From: an uncultured Clostridia bacterium
GTDB taxonomy: Bacteria; Bacillota; Clostridia; Christensenellales; CAG-138
Length of the DNA: 64,000 nucleotides
Assembly (NCBI GenBank): GCA_946411635.1
Contig: CAMKES010000001.1
Span: forward strand, 277,696 to 341,695
Direction: 5' to 3'
This document shows positions 32,473-41,309 of this stretch, one piece after another. The notes under the pieces were generated by a model. The model was not told the origin of the DNA. It saw only the letters and a program-made list of their open reading frames with translations, and ran no database searches. The position numbers and the translations under genes were made by a program. How positions within the stretch are numbered: the stretch's first letter is position 1; each line of letters starts with the position of its first letter.

Positions 32473-33411
32473 ATGGGTATCGTCGTTCGCGATAAACGTT
32501 TCCCTTCATCTACCGGAATCTGCGACGTTCGCTACAGAATTTGGGCGCCGGATGAACCGCGCGCATGCGTACAGATCATTCACGGTATGGCGGAGCATAT
32601 CGAGCGATATCATGATTTCGCCATGTTCCTTGCCGAAAACGGGATCCTTGTTTTCGGCATGGATCTTCCCGGACACGGAAAATCCGTCGGAAAAGACCAG
32701 CCTTTGGGGTATTTCGGCGAAAAGGACGGATGGGATCACCTGATCGCAGATAATAAAACCATGCACGATGCCGTTATGAGCGAGCATCCTTCTTTGGCGT
32801 GCATCCTGTTCGGTCATTCGATGGGCAGCTTCCTTGCAAGGACGTATGCCGGACGGATGGGCGTGGACTTTGACGCGTTCGTATTCTCCGGAACGGCAGG
32901 CGCGAATCCTGCGCTTCCGATCGCGAAAGCGCTTGCCCGCCGCGCCGTAAAGAAGGGGGACGGCAAAAAGCCGAACGAGACCCTGAACAAGCTCAGCTTC
33001 GGCGCATACAATAAAAAATTCAAAGATGCGCGCACGGAATATGACTGGCTTTCCCGCGATGCCGCAAACGTCGACAAATACGTCGAGGATCCGCTCTGCG
33101 GCTTCGTGTTTACGTCGAGCGCCTTCTGCGACCTGTTCACCGGCCTTGCCGAGGTTTCCGGCCTGAACTGGGCGAAGCGCGTTCCGAACCGTCCCGTCTT
33201 TCTGATGTCCGGTTCAAACGATCCGGTCGGCGGCATGGGAAAAGGCGTGAAACAGGTCAACCAGTGGCTTTTGAAGAGCAACCACCGCGTTTCCATGAAA
33301 CTCTATCCGGAAGGCCGTCACGAAATGCTGAACGAGACGAATCGTTCGGAAGTGTACGGCGACGTTCTTCTGTTCATTGAAAGCGTCTGTGCGGCGGGTG
33401 AAATGAAATGA
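32473..33411 (+). CDS. alpha/beta hydrolase (monoacylglycerol lipase-like)
   Basis: The 312-aa alpha/beta-fold hydrolase resembles monoacylglycerol lipases and lysophospholipases. It has IIHGMAEHIERYHDFAMFLAENG, DLPGHGKS, the nucleophile elbow FGHSMGSF, SGSNDPVGG (acid) and YPEGRHEMLNE (His). I use the ATG at 32473, seven bases after GGAGG; the ATG at 32467 is too close and the upstream ATG lies in the promoter. There is no signal peptide, so it acts in the cytoplasm or at the inner membrane face. It overlaps the next gene by four bases. Confidence 0.9.
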   Translation: MGIVVRDKRFPSSTGICDVRYRIWAPDEPRACVQIIHGMAEHIERYHDFAMFLAENGILVFGMDLPGHGKSVGKDQPLGYFGEKDGWDHLIADNKTMHDAVMSEHPSLACILFGHSMGSFLARTYAGRMGVDFDAFVFSGTAGANPALPIAKALARRAVKKGDGKKPNETLNKLSFGAYNKKFKDARTEYDWLSRDAANVDKYVEDPLCGFVFTSSAFCDLFTGLAEVSGLNWAKRVPNRPVFLMSGSNDPVGGMGKGVKQVNQWLLKSNHRVSMKLYPEGRHEMLNETNRSEVYGDVLLFIESVCAAGEMK

Positions 33412-34073
33412 GCATTCTTATCTATCGCGATCCGAAAACGGTCGGCGTTGCCGCAGCGACGCTGATCGCATCGCATCTGATCGCCGATCAGAAATTCGTA
33501 TTCGGAGCGGATTATCACGAAATGCTTCTTCCGACGTACGATTCGCTTTCCGCGATGACGGAAAACGGGCTTCTGAACTGGAATGAAGCGCACGTTTATC
33601 AGCTGTTTGAGTTTCTGCCCGACGAGAACGGCGAGCAGAGGATCGCGAATCTGCTCGGGAAAGCGCTTTTCGCGAAGACGGACATTTCGGACCGGCAGTA
33701 CTCGGTTCCGTTCTCCGCAACGATGCCGCCCGAATCTACGTCCGAATTCTTTGAGCAATCGATTCTTGAAGACGGCGGATTCGACGCGGTTCTGATCGCA
33801 GTTCGTCACGACGGTTCGCTTCTCATGAACCGGTCCTGTGACAGTGATCCGGAAACGCATGTGGAACGGGACGACGGAGACGGGTTTATCACCGTCGGTC
33901 TGTCCGCGCTGATGCAGGCAAAGCATCCGATCGTTGTTGCGACCGGAATAAACAGTGCGGAAGCCGTCAGAACGATGCTGAAAGGGAACATCACGGAATC
34001 GCCCGTTGCGGCGCTTCGCCTGCATCCCGGCGCAACGTTCCTGCTGGATGAAGAAGCAGCGGAACTGCTTTGA
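33408..34073 (+). CDS. divergent NagB/6-phosphogluconolactonase-like protein
   Basis: The 221-aa protein ends ALRLHPGATFLLDEEAAELL, which matches the C-terminal signature of glucosamine-6-phosphate deaminases and related sugar-phosphate isomerases (NagB/RpiA/DevB fold). The central DAVLIAVRHDGSLLMNR lines up with the family GIGxDGHIAFNEP segment. However, the N-terminal phosphate loop (ATGSTP in NagB) reads FGADYHEMLL here, and the LDEY segment is also not preserved. It may have another substrate or be non-catalytic. It is coupled to the hydrolase gene by an ATGA overlap. Confidence 0.72.
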   Translation: MSILIYRDPKTVGVAAATLIASHLIADQKFVFGADYHEMLLPTYDSLSAMTENGLLNWNEAHVYQLFEFLPDENGEQRIANLLGKALFAKTDISDRQYSVPFSATMPPESTSEFFEQSILEDGGFDAVLIAVRHDGSLLMNRSCDSDPETHVERDDGDGFITVGLSALMQAKHPIVVATGINSAEAVRTMLKGNITESPVAALRLHPGATFLLDEEAAELL

Positions 34074-34114
34074 TTAAGAATAACGTTTATATACAGTGAT
34101 TAGGAGGAAAAACA

Positions 34115-34855
34115 ATGTCCGGACATTCGAAATGGGCAAACATCAAGAATAAGAAAGAAAAGACCGACGCGCAGAAGGGTAAGATCTTTACGAAGATCGG
34201 GCGCGAGATTGCGATCGCCGTAAAAGAGGGCGGCGGAGCGGATCCCGCAAACAATTCCAAGCTGCGCGACGTTATCGCAAAGGCGAAAGCGGCAAACATG
34301 CCGAATGACAACATCTCCCGCTCCATCAAAAAAGCAAGCGGCGACGGCAATGCCGTCGATTATGAAGAGGTCGTATATGAAGGATACGGTCCCGGAAACG
34401 TTGCCGTCATCGTCAACGTTCTGACCGATAACCGCAACCGCATCGCTGCGGAAATGCGTCACATCTTTTCCAAGAGCGGCGGCAGCATGGGCGCGTCCGG
34501 TTCGGTTGCCTGGATGTTCGATAAAAAAGGTCTTATCGTGATCGAGCGCACCGCGCTGATGGACGAGGACGAGGTTATGATGCAGGCGCTTGACGCCGGC
34601 GCGGAAGATTTTATCGCGCAGGACGATGCGTTTGAGATCTACACCGCGCCCGCGGATTTCTCCGCTGTGCGCGAGAATCTTGAGAATCTCGGCTTCTCGT
34701 TCCTTTCCGCCGAGATCAGCCAGATCCCGAAGAACACGACCAACATCACCGATCCCGAAACGATTGAAAAGATCGAACGGTTCCTTGAACGGATGGACGA
34801 CAACGACGACGTTCAGGAAGTGTTCCATAACGGCGTCTGGGAAGAAAAAGAATAA
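34115..34855 (+). CDS. yebC: YebC/PmpR family regulator
   Basis: The 246-aa protein begins MSGHSKWANIKNKKEKTDAQKGKIFTKI, the family hallmark. It contains ANMPNDNISRSIKKASG, YEGYGPGNVAVIV and SGGSMGASGSVAWMF. Members act as transcription regulators or, as shown for some, translation factors easing ribosome stalling at proline stretches. TAGGAGG precedes the ATG. It is separated by about 50 bases from the Asp23 gene. Confidence 0.95.
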   Translation: MSGHSKWANIKNKKEKTDAQKGKIFTKIGREIAIAVKEGGGADPANNSKLRDVIAKAKAANMPNDNISRSIKKASGDGNAVDYEEVVYEGYGPGNVAVIVNVLTDNRNRIAAEMRHIFSKSGGSMGASGSVAWMFDKKGLIVIERTALMDEDEVMMQALDAGAEDFIAQDDAFEIYTAPADFSAVRENLENLGFSFLSAEISQIPKNTTNITDPETIEKIERFLERMDDNDDVQEVFHNGVWEEKE

Positions 34856-34908
34856 TATTCGCGGCTTTTTTACAGTAAGGTTAACAGAATAGCAAAGGAG
34901 GTTCTATC

Positions 34909-35265
34909 ATGGCGATTTCTGTCTCGAACGAAATGGGAACCGTTTCCGTTTCGGAAGATCTGATCGCAACCATTGCGGGATATGCTACGGTAGAAAACTA
35001 CGGGATCGTCGGTATGTGCGCGCGCAGCGCCGGCGATGCGATCGTTGAACTGTTCGGAAGAGAAAATCTGCAGAAGGGCGTTCTGGTCGAGAAAGTCGGC
35101 GACAATCAGGTCGACGTTTCTCTTCATGTTGCGCTTCAGTACGGCGTTTCGCTTCCGGCTGTTTCACAGAACACAAAGCAAAACGTACGGTATCGAATTG
35201 AAGACCTGACCGGAGTCTCTGTTCGCGACGTGAATATCTTTGTGGAAAGTATTCGCGTTCAGTAA
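34909..35265 (+). CDS. Asp23/Gls24 family protein (YloU-like)
   Basis: The 118-aa protein has the Asp23 pattern: VSEDLIATIAGYATVENYGIVGMCAR near the N-terminus and VSLHVALQYGVSLPAVSQNTKQNVRYRIEDLTGVSVRDVNIFVE. Family members are small proteins often at the membrane or linked to envelope stress. The gene lies directly before the DAK-domain kinase, the conserved yloU-yloV arrangement. AAAGGAGG precedes the ATG. Confidence 0.93.
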   Translation: MAISVSNEMGTVSVSEDLIATIAGYATVENYGIVGMCARSAGDAIVELFGRENLQKGVLVEKVGDNQVDVSLHVALQYGVSLPAVSQNTKQNVRYRIEDLTGVSVRDVNIFVESIRVQ

Positions 35266-35287
35266 GCGATTTTCGGAGGTTTGAGCA

Positions 35288-36943
35288 TTGAGCAATCAGA
35301 AGATCAGCGGTGCAGTGCTTCGGGATCTTTTCCTCGGCGGCGCCGCAAATTTAGAGAAAAACAAAGCATACATCGACTCGCTCAACGTATTTCCCGTCCC
35401 GGACGGCGATACGGGTACGAATATGTCGATGACGATGCAGGGCGCGGTTAAGGACCTGCGGTCCATGCCCGATACCGTTTCGGTCGGCGAGGTCATGGAT
35501 GCGGTCGCGCTCGGCGCGCTCAAAAATGCGCGCGGGAATTCCGGCGTTATTCTGTCGCAGCTTTTCCGCGGCTATCAGCAGGTCTGCAAAGGACAGAAAG
35601 AGATCACGGTTCACATGCTGTCCGAAGCGCTGGAGGCAGGGACGAACGCCGCGTACAAGGCGGTCCTGAGACCGAAAGAAGGAACCATTCTTACGGTTTC
35701 CAGAATGATCTCGCAAGCCTGCGCTGTCGTTTCGAAACGCAATCAGAAGCTTACGCTCGACGCGCTGCTCGATAAGGTCCTTGCCGTCGGACAGGAAGCG
35801 CTTGACAATACGCCGAACCTGCTTCCCGTTCTGAAGGAAGCGGGCGTCGTTGACAGCGGCGGTTTCGGTCTTCTGACCGTTTACCGCGGTTTCAAAGCGG
35901 TCCTGAACGGCGAAGACATTCCCGATATTGCAGAGGAACCCGTTGTTCAGGTGCCCGAAGAGCTGCCGGAAGGCGCGGATTTCGATCATTTCTCCACCGA
36001 AGAGATCGAATTCGGCTATTGCACGGAATTCTTTATCGTCCGTCTGATCGACGGATTCTCCGAGACCGACCTCGAAAAACTGCGCGATCATCTTGTCCGC
36101 GTCGGCGATTCCGTCGTCGTTGCGGCAGGAGACGACTTTGTCAAGGTGCACGTTCATTCGAACTGTCCCGGAAAGATCCTGCAGTTTGCCATGCAGTACG
36201 GCGAGCTTGATCGCATGAAGATCGAAAACATGCGGGAACAGAACCGTCAGCTGATCGAAACGAAAAAACGCAACGAGCGTGAGTTCGGCATCATCGCCGT
36301 CAGCGCGGGAGACGGGATCGACGATATTTTCCGGAATTTTTCGGTCGATCGTATCATTTCGGGCGGTCAGACGATGAATCCGAGCATCGACACGATCGTA
36401 AACGCCGTCGGCCAGTGCAACGCGAGGAACGTTTTCGTGCTTCCGAACAACTCCAACATTATTCTTGCCGCACAGCAGGCGAAGGATCTTTGTTCCTGCA
36501 ACGTGATCGTTCTTCCCACGAAGACGATTCCGCAGGGGATCGCCGCCGCAATGGCGTTTAACCCGGATCTCTCGCTTGAAGAAAACGAAACCAACATGCA
36601 GGATGCGGTCAGCGAGATCGTTTCCGGTGCCGTTACCTACGCGATCCGTGAAACGCAGTACAACGGCAACAAGATCAAAGAAGGCGATGTGATCGGACTT
36701 CTCGACAACGACATTGTAACCGTTGCTCCGTCCGTGAACGAAACGGTTAAAAAGACCGTGGCGTTGATGATTGAGAAACGCGATATCGACGATCCGATCG
36801 TCAATCTTTACTTCGGCGATGCTGTCGACGAGGATGAGGCGAACGAGCTTGCCGAATCGCTGCAGGATCGTTTCGAAAATGCCGAGTTCATTGTAGCACG
36901 GGGCGGACAGCCGCTGTACTACTATTATCTATCCGTTGAATAA
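35288..36943 (+). CDS. fakA: DAK2-domain fatty acid kinase catalytic subunit (FakA/YloV-like)
   Basis: The 551-aa protein starts at TTG with GGAGGT six bases upstream. The N-terminal DAK2 (DhaL) ATP-binding domain has NVFPVPDGDTGTNMSMTM with metal-ligand Asp residues, GARGNSGVILSQLFRG-like KNARGNSGVILSQLFRG, and DSGGFGLLTVYRGF. The C-terminal domain, QNRQLIE onward, matches YloV/FakA. FakA phosphorylates fatty acids bound to DegV-family FakB proteins; a DegV-family gene is present at 59.4 kb in this window. It follows the Asp23 gene and precedes recG across a GAAA-loop hairpin. Confidence 0.92.
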   Translation: MSNQKISGAVLRDLFLGGAANLEKNKAYIDSLNVFPVPDGDTGTNMSMTMQGAVKDLRSMPDTVSVGEVMDAVALGALKNARGNSGVILSQLFRGYQQVCKGQKEITVHMLSEALEAGTNAAYKAVLRPKEGTILTVSRMISQACAVVSKRNQKLTLDALLDKVLAVGQEALDNTPNLLPVLKEAGVVDSGGFGLLTVYRGFKAVLNGEDIPDIAEEPVVQVPEELPEGADFDHFSTEEIEFGYCTEFFIVRLIDGFSETDLEKLRDHLVRVGDSVVVAAGDDFVKVHVHSNCPGKILQFAMQYGELDRMKIENMREQNRQLIETKKRNEREFGIIAVSAGDGIDDIFRNFSVDRIISGGQTMNPSIDTIVNAVGQCNARNVFVLPNNSNIILAAQQAKDLCSCNVIVLPTKTIPQGIAAAMAFNPDLSLEENETNMQDAVSEIVSGAVTYAIRETQYNGNKIKEGDVIGLLDNDIVTVAPSVNETVKKTVALMIEKRDIDDPIVNLYFGDAVDEDEANELAESLQDRFENAEFIVARGGQPLYYYYLSVE

Positions 36944-36948
36944 AGGAA

Positions 36949-36970
36949 CGAGCCGCCGAAAGGCGGCTCG
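36949..36970 (+). repeat. 9-bp GAAA-tetraloop hairpin before recG
   Basis: CGAGCCGCC-GAAA-GGCGGCTCG, a perfect stem, five bases after the fakA stop and seven before the recG ATG. No T run follows, so it is not a canonical terminator. Confidence 0.75.
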
Positions 36971-36976
36971 AACAAT

Positions 36977-38965
36977 ATGATGAACCTTTCAGATCTGAAG
37001 GGGATCGGTCCGAAGCGGCTGGCTCTGTTTTCGCAATTGCATATCGAATCTCCGGAGGATCTGCTTCGGTTTTATCCGCGGGAATACCTCGACTATTCCG
37101 TCACGACGCCGATCGCCCGTTTGATCGAAGGCGACCGCGTTTCCGTTCGCTGTACGGTCATATCCGAACCGACGGTGTATTATGCCAAAGGCATGTATAT
37201 CGTTTCCGTACGGGTTTCCGACGGATCTGGAAACGCTGTGCTGCGCTGGATGAATCAGCCTTACCGCCGCAATCAGTTTCATGTCGGAGAAACGTTTCAT
37301 GCAAACGGCACCGTTTCCAAAAAACACGGTACAGTTCTTTATAATCCTGTGATCGACCGCGGCAGCGGGGGAATCCTTCCGATCTATCCGACCGTAAAGG
37401 GTCTGTCGCAAGCCGTCATTCGTGACGCGGTTTCCGCCGTTCTTGATGCGAATGAAATGACGGATCTCATCCCGTCGGAGTGGCTTACCGCATACAGCCT
37501 GACGGATCTTCGCTTTGCGCTTCGCAATATCCATCAGCCGGTTTCTTCCGATGCGCTTGCATCGGCCAAGGAGCGGCTTTCCTTTGATGAAGCGTTCCTG
37601 TATTTTACGGCGATCCGTATTGCGAAGGATGAAAGAGAACGGCATAACGGTTTTGCATTTCAAACGGATGGCTGCAAAGAACGGTTTATGCGTTCGCTTC
37701 CGTTTTGCCCGACGGATGCGCAGCTTCGCGTGATGAACGAAGTCGAAACCGATATGCGCGCAGACCGTCCGATGAATCGGCTGATCCAAGGGGACGTCGG
37801 CTCCGGCAAAACGCTCATCGCCGAATATGCGCTGTCCCTCGCTTCCGAGAACGGGAAACAGGGCGTTTTGCTTGCGCCGACGGAGATCCTGGCAGAACAG
37901 CACTGTCAATCCCTGAAAAGGCGGTTCGGAAGACTTTGCCTGTATACCGGAAGTCTGCCGCAAAAAGAAAAAAACGAGATCCTTAACGGGATCGAGAGCG
38001 GCGCGTACGACGTGATCGTCGGAACGCATGCGCTTCTTTCCGATTCGGTTCACTTCCGCGATCTGGGCCTCGTAGTTACGGATGAGCAGCACCGGTTCGG
38101 CGTCGCGCAGCGTGCAAAGATCGAAGCGAAAGGCGTAAGGCCTGACGTGCTCGTCATGTCTGCAACGCCGATCCCGCGCACGCTCGCGCTTCTTTTGTAC
38201 GCCGATCTGGATTTGTCCGTTATTGATCAGCTTCCGCCCGGCAGAGTGCCGGTCAGAACGTTTCTCGTGCCGCAGAAGAAACGAAAGGATCTGTACCGTC
38301 ATCTGTCCGACTGTGCGCAAAACGGGGAGAGGGCTTATGTCATCTGTCCGCTGATCGAACCGACAGAGGGGCTTGAAGGGCTGTCCCTGGCCGAGATCGA
38401 ATCGGAGCTCAAAGAACTGCTGCCGGACGCAGCCATTGCTTCACTGCATGGACAGATGCCCGATTCGGAAAAGAACCGGATCATGAACGCGTTTCGCGAC
38501 GGGTCTGTTTCGATCCTGATCGCTACGACCGTGATCGAGGTCGGTGTCGACGTTCCCGAAGCGACCGCTGTCGTGATCGAAGGCGCCGAACATTTCGGCC
38601 TTGCAACGCTGCATCAGCTTCGCGGAAGAGTCGGCAGGGGAGACAAACCGTCGTCCTGCTATCTCCTTTGCCGGAAGCTGACCGAACAGTCCAAGCGAAG
38701 AGTCGAAACGATGCTGGAAACGACCGACGGATTTACTGTTGCGCAGCGGGATTTCGAGATCCGGGGAATGGGGGATCTGTTCGGCGTTCGACAGAGCGGA
38801 GAAGCCGGATTGAATTCCGTTTTTACCGCCTGTTCTCCCGAAACACTCGAAAAAGCCGTCCGTGCATCAAACGAAGTGTTTTCGCTCCCGAAAACGCAGT
38901 ACAACCTGCTGATCGAAGAGGCTGTGAATCGATACCGCACCTTTTCGGACGTAGCGCATAACTGA
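36977..38965 (+). CDS. recG: ATP-dependent DNA helicase RecG
   Basis: RecG is a branch-migration helicase that remodels stalled forks and Holliday junctions. The 662-aa protein has the N-terminal wedge/OB domain (DLKGIGPKRLALF, RVSVRCTVISEP), helicase motif I LIQGDVGSGKTLIAEYA, motif II DEQHRFG, motif III MSATPIPRTLAL, and motif VI QLRGRVGRG. It is complete. No ribosome binding site is visible because the hairpin occupies that position; MM at the start leaves two possible ATGs. It follows fakA as in many Firmicutes. Confidence 0.96.
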   Translation: MMNLSDLKGIGPKRLALFSQLHIESPEDLLRFYPREYLDYSVTTPIARLIEGDRVSVRCTVISEPTVYYAKGMYIVSVRVSDGSGNAVLRWMNQPYRRNQFHVGETFHANGTVSKKHGTVLYNPVIDRGSGGILPIYPTVKGLSQAVIRDAVSAVLDANEMTDLIPSEWLTAYSLTDLRFALRNIHQPVSSDALASAKERLSFDEAFLYFTAIRIAKDERERHNGFAFQTDGCKERFMRSLPFCPTDAQLRVMNEVETDMRADRPMNRLIQGDVGSGKTLIAEYALSLASENGKQGVLLAPTEILAEQHCQSLKRRFGRLCLYTGSLPQKEKNEILNGIESGAYDVIVGTHALLSDSVHFRDLGLVVTDEQHRFGVAQRAKIEAKGVRPDVLVMSATPIPRTLALLLYADLDLSVIDQLPPGRVPVRTFLVPQKKRKDLYRHLSDCAQNGERAYVICPLIEPTEGLEGLSLAEIESELKELLPDAAIASLHGQMPDSEKNRIMNAFRDGSVSILIATTVIEVGVDVPEATAVVIEGAEHFGLATLHQLRGRVGRGDKPSSCYLLCRKLTEQSKRRVETMLETTDGFTVAQRDFEIRGMGDLFGVRQSGEAGLNSVFTACSPETLEKAVRASNEVFSLPKTQYNLLIEEAVNRYRTFSDVAHN

Positions 38966-38994
38966 AAAAGATCGCCGGTCTTCGGCGATCTTTT
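38966..38994. terminator. bidirectional intrinsic terminator
   Basis: AAAAGATCGCCG-GTCTT-CGGCGATCTTTT, a 12-bp stem with A and T runs built into the arms, between convergent recG and the SASP gene. Confidence 0.88.
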
Positions 38995-38999
38995 ACGGT

Positions 39000-39206
39000 T
39001 TACCGCATCATGGAACTGTTCATATTGTTCTGCGCGTATGCGATCATGCGCTTGACCATTTCTCCGCCGACCGATCCGGCTTCACGGGAAGTCAGATCGC
39101 CGTTGTAACCCTGCTTCAGATCGACATTGAGGGAATTGGCGACTTCATATTTGAAGTTCTGCAGAGACTGTTTGCTTTCCGGGATCAATGCTCCGTTTCT
39201 GCTCAT
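39000..39206 (-). CDS. alpha/beta-type small acid-soluble spore protein
   Basis: This 68-aa spore DNA-binding protein protects DNA in the dormant forespore core and is degraded on germination. The family signature is clear: FKYEVANSLNVDL, then GYNGDLTSREAGSVGGEMVKRMI, containing the germination-protease region and the conserved second helix. AAAGGAG precedes the ATG. It follows the other SASP gene by 21 bases. Expression in the forespore under sigma G is expected from the family. Confidence 0.96.
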   Translation of the reverse strand: MSRNGALIPESKQSLQNFKYEVANSLNVDLKQGYNGDLTSREAGSVGGEMVKRMIAYAQNNMNSSMMR

Positions 39207-39227
39207 TTTTGTATTCTCCTTTCACTG

Positions 39228-39428
39228 TTAATGAAGATTCTTTTCCGCATATGCGATCATACGCTTTACCATTTCTCCGCCGATGCTGCCTGCTTCGCGC
39301 GAGGAAAGATCACCGTTGTATCCGGGCTTCAGATCGATATTCAGAGAAGACGCGACCTCGCTCTTGAAGGACTGCAGCTTGCCTTTGGATTCGGAATTCG
39401 ACGAACCGTTACGAGTCATGTGTTTCAC
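39228..39428 (-). CDS. alpha/beta-type small acid-soluble spore protein
   Basis: This 66-aa paralogue of the adjacent SASP has FKSEVASSLNIDLKPGYNGDLSSREAGSIGGEMVKRMIAYAEK. The tandem pair shares roughly two thirds or more of residues by eye, indicating local duplication. AAGGAGGTG lies before the ATG. About 60 bases upstream the minus strand reads GCAAA, 19 bases, CATATTT, which loosely resembles a sigma-G promoter; I rate that as weak. The pair shows that the organism makes endospores. Confidence 0.96.
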   Translation of the reverse strand: MKHMTRNGSSNSESKGKLQSFKSEVASSLNIDLKPGYNGDLSSREAGSIGGEMVKRMIAYAEKNLH

Positions 39429-39518
39429 CTCCTTGTGTTTTCTTACTTCTACTTTCTGCAGGAAAGCGCAAAATATGATCGGTAAAAAATGTAACTTTTG
39501 CGGGAGAAAAAACGGTCC

Positions 39519-39547
39519 TTGATTGATAGGATCGAATGTAGTATAAT
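39519..39547 (+). promoter_or_regulatory. promoter of the miaB-mutSL-miaA operon
   Basis: TTGATT, 17 bases, TATAAT; AGGGGG follows about 15 bases after the -10. Confidence 0.8.
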
Positions 39548-39574
39548 CAATTGATAAATTAGGGGGAAACTGTC

Positions 39575-40984
39575 ATGGCAGAAGCAAACTTTATTTCGAA
39601 TGAAGAGCTCGCTCTGCAAAACGATATTGCGCAATCGATCGCTCGCGAAAATGAAGGACGATCGCTTACTTTCTTTGTTGAAACGTTCGGATGTCAGATG
39701 AACGTTCGCGACAGCGAAACGATCCAGGGCGAACTGTCGGAAATGGGTTACACCGCCGCAAGCGAAAAAGAATCCGCCGATCTGATTCTTTATAATACGT
39801 GCTGCGTCAGAGAACACGCCGAAAAGCGTCTGATGGGCAATATCGGCGCCCTGAAGGAGCTTTACGACCGGAAACCCGGCATGATCATCGGCGTTTGCGG
39901 ATGTATGATGCAGCAGGACGGCGTCGGAGAGAAGCTCCTGAAGCGTTTTCCGCACGTCAGTCTCGTATTCGGCACGAACGTGATCTATCGGCTGCCCGAA
40001 ATGATTCGTCGCGTCATGAACGGAGAGCGCGTGCTCGTAAAGGATCGGGCCGGCGATTCGATCGCGGAAGGTCTGCCGCAGCTTCGGGACAATCCGCGCA
40101 GCGCATTTGTAAACATCACCTTCGGCTGCGATAACTATTGCTCGTATTGCATCGTTCCGTACGTGCGCGGCAGAGAGCGTTCCCGTGATCCGAAGGATAT
40201 TCGCGACGAAGTCGCATCCCTTGTGCGAAGCGGCATCACCGAGATCACGCTGCTCGGGCAGAATGTCAATTCCTACGGAAACAACGGGACGGCAGGGATG
40301 ACGTTTGCCGAGCTCCTGGCTTACGTTTCCGACGTGCCCGGTCTGAAGCGCCTTCGCTTCATGTCTTCCCATCCGAAAGATCTGAACGAAGACGTAATGC
40401 AGGCGATCGCATCTCTTCCGAACGTCTGCCATCACGTGCATCTTCCGGTTCAGTCCGGAAACGATGAGATTCTGAGACGCATGAATCGCCGATACACGCG
40501 GGAACGGTATCTGTCGATCGTCCGGCGCCTTCGCGAGCTCGTTCCGGATATTGAGTTTACGACGGACATTATCGTCGGTTTTCCCGGCGAAACCGAAGAG
40601 GCGTTTGCCGATACGATGTCGCTTGTGGACGAAGTCGGATTCGCATCGGCATTTACGTTTGCATATTCTCCGCGACGCGGCACAGTCGCTGCCGGAATGG
40701 CCGATCAGATTCCCGAAGCGATCAAGAAGGACCGTCTGAAGCGCCTGAATGAACTGCAGGCCAAAAAGACGGTCGAAAACAATGCAAAATACATCGGTCA
40801 TGAAGGGGAAGTCCTTGTTGAAGGATTCGACTGCTGCGGCGAGCAGACGATGCTTTACGGCAAGTATCAGAACTTTAAAATGGTCTATTTCCCGGGCGAC
40901 GCCGGGCTTCTGAACCGGTATGTTCCGGTTCGCGTAACCAAACTGTCAAAGAATTCTTTATTGGGAGAAATGATCCATGCATGA
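39575..40984 (+). CDS. miaB: tRNA-2-methylthio-N6-dimethylallyladenosine synthase MiaB
   Basis: This radical-SAM methylthiotransferase converts i6A37 to ms2i6A37 in tRNA. The 469-aa protein has the N-terminal MTTase domain with three cluster Cys residues (ETFGCQMNVRDSE, YNTCCVREHAE, GVCGCMMQQ), the radical-SAM motif CDNYCSYCIVPYVRG, and a C-terminal TRAM domain from about residue 395. The i6A substrate would be made by MiaA, encoded by the fifth gene of this same run. The stop overlaps the YlbF-family gene start. Confidence 0.96.
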   Translation: MAEANFISNEELALQNDIAQSIARENEGRSLTFFVETFGCQMNVRDSETIQGELSEMGYTAASEKESADLILYNTCCVREHAEKRLMGNIGALKELYDRKPGMIIGVCGCMMQQDGVGEKLLKRFPHVSLVFGTNVIYRLPEMIRRVMNGERVLVKDRAGDSIAEGLPQLRDNPRSAFVNITFGCDNYCSYCIVPYVRGRERSRDPKDIRDEVASLVRSGITEITLLGQNVNSYGNNGTAGMTFAELLAYVSDVPGLKRLRFMSSHPKDLNEDVMQAIASLPNVCHHVHLPVQSGNDEILRRMNRRYTRERYLSIVRRLRELVPDIEFTTDIIVGFPGETEEAFADTMSLVDEVGFASAFTFAYSPRRGTVAAGMADQIPEAIKKDRLKRLNELQAKKTVENNAKYIGHEGEVLVEGFDCCGEQTMLYGKYQNFKMVYFPGDAGLLNRYVPVRVTKLSKNSLLGEMIHA

Positions 40985-41309
40985 ATTGAAAACGTATCTT
41001 GAATTGAGCGAACAGCTGAAGGCGGATAAGCCGTTGATGGACCTGATTGAAACGTATGAAGCGGAAACCAGGAAACTGATGGATCTGCTCCAGGACCCCG
41101 ATTACGATGCGCAGGAAGCGATCCGGCTCACAAATGACGTCGAATACATGTCCGGCCAGATCTCGGCGAATCCGCTGTACGCAAAATTTGCGGCTGCAAA
41201 AGAAGCACTTGACAAGGCGCTTCTCGAAAAGGCGGTCAAAACCATGCCGTGCGATTGCAACTGCAGCACCTGCAAAGCCGAGTGCAGCTCCCGGGAGGAA
41301 AAGAAATGA
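40977..41309 (+). CDS. YlbF/YmcA family protein (RicA-like) with Cys-rich tail
   Basis: The 110-aa helical protein belongs to the YlbF/YmcA family, whose Bacillus members form the RicA-RicF-RicT complex involved in RNA processing and differentiation and carrying Fe-S clusters. Its place between miaB and mutS matches that of ymcA in Bacillus. After the helical core, the last 20 residues hold CDCNCSTCKAEC, five cysteines that could bind an Fe-S cluster or zinc. It overlaps miaB by eight bases and mutS by four (ATGA), so translation is coupled through the run. Confidence 0.88.
   Translation: MHELKTYLELSEQLKADKPLMDLIETYEAETRKLMDLLQDPDYDAQEAIRLTNDVEYMSGQISANPLYAKFAAAKEALDKALLEKAVKTMPCDCNCSTCKAECSSREEKK

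Noticed and set aside
39429-39510. Sigma-G promoter upstream of the SASP pair
   Set aside because: GCAAA-19-CATATTT is only a partial match; expected from the family but not supported well enough to list.
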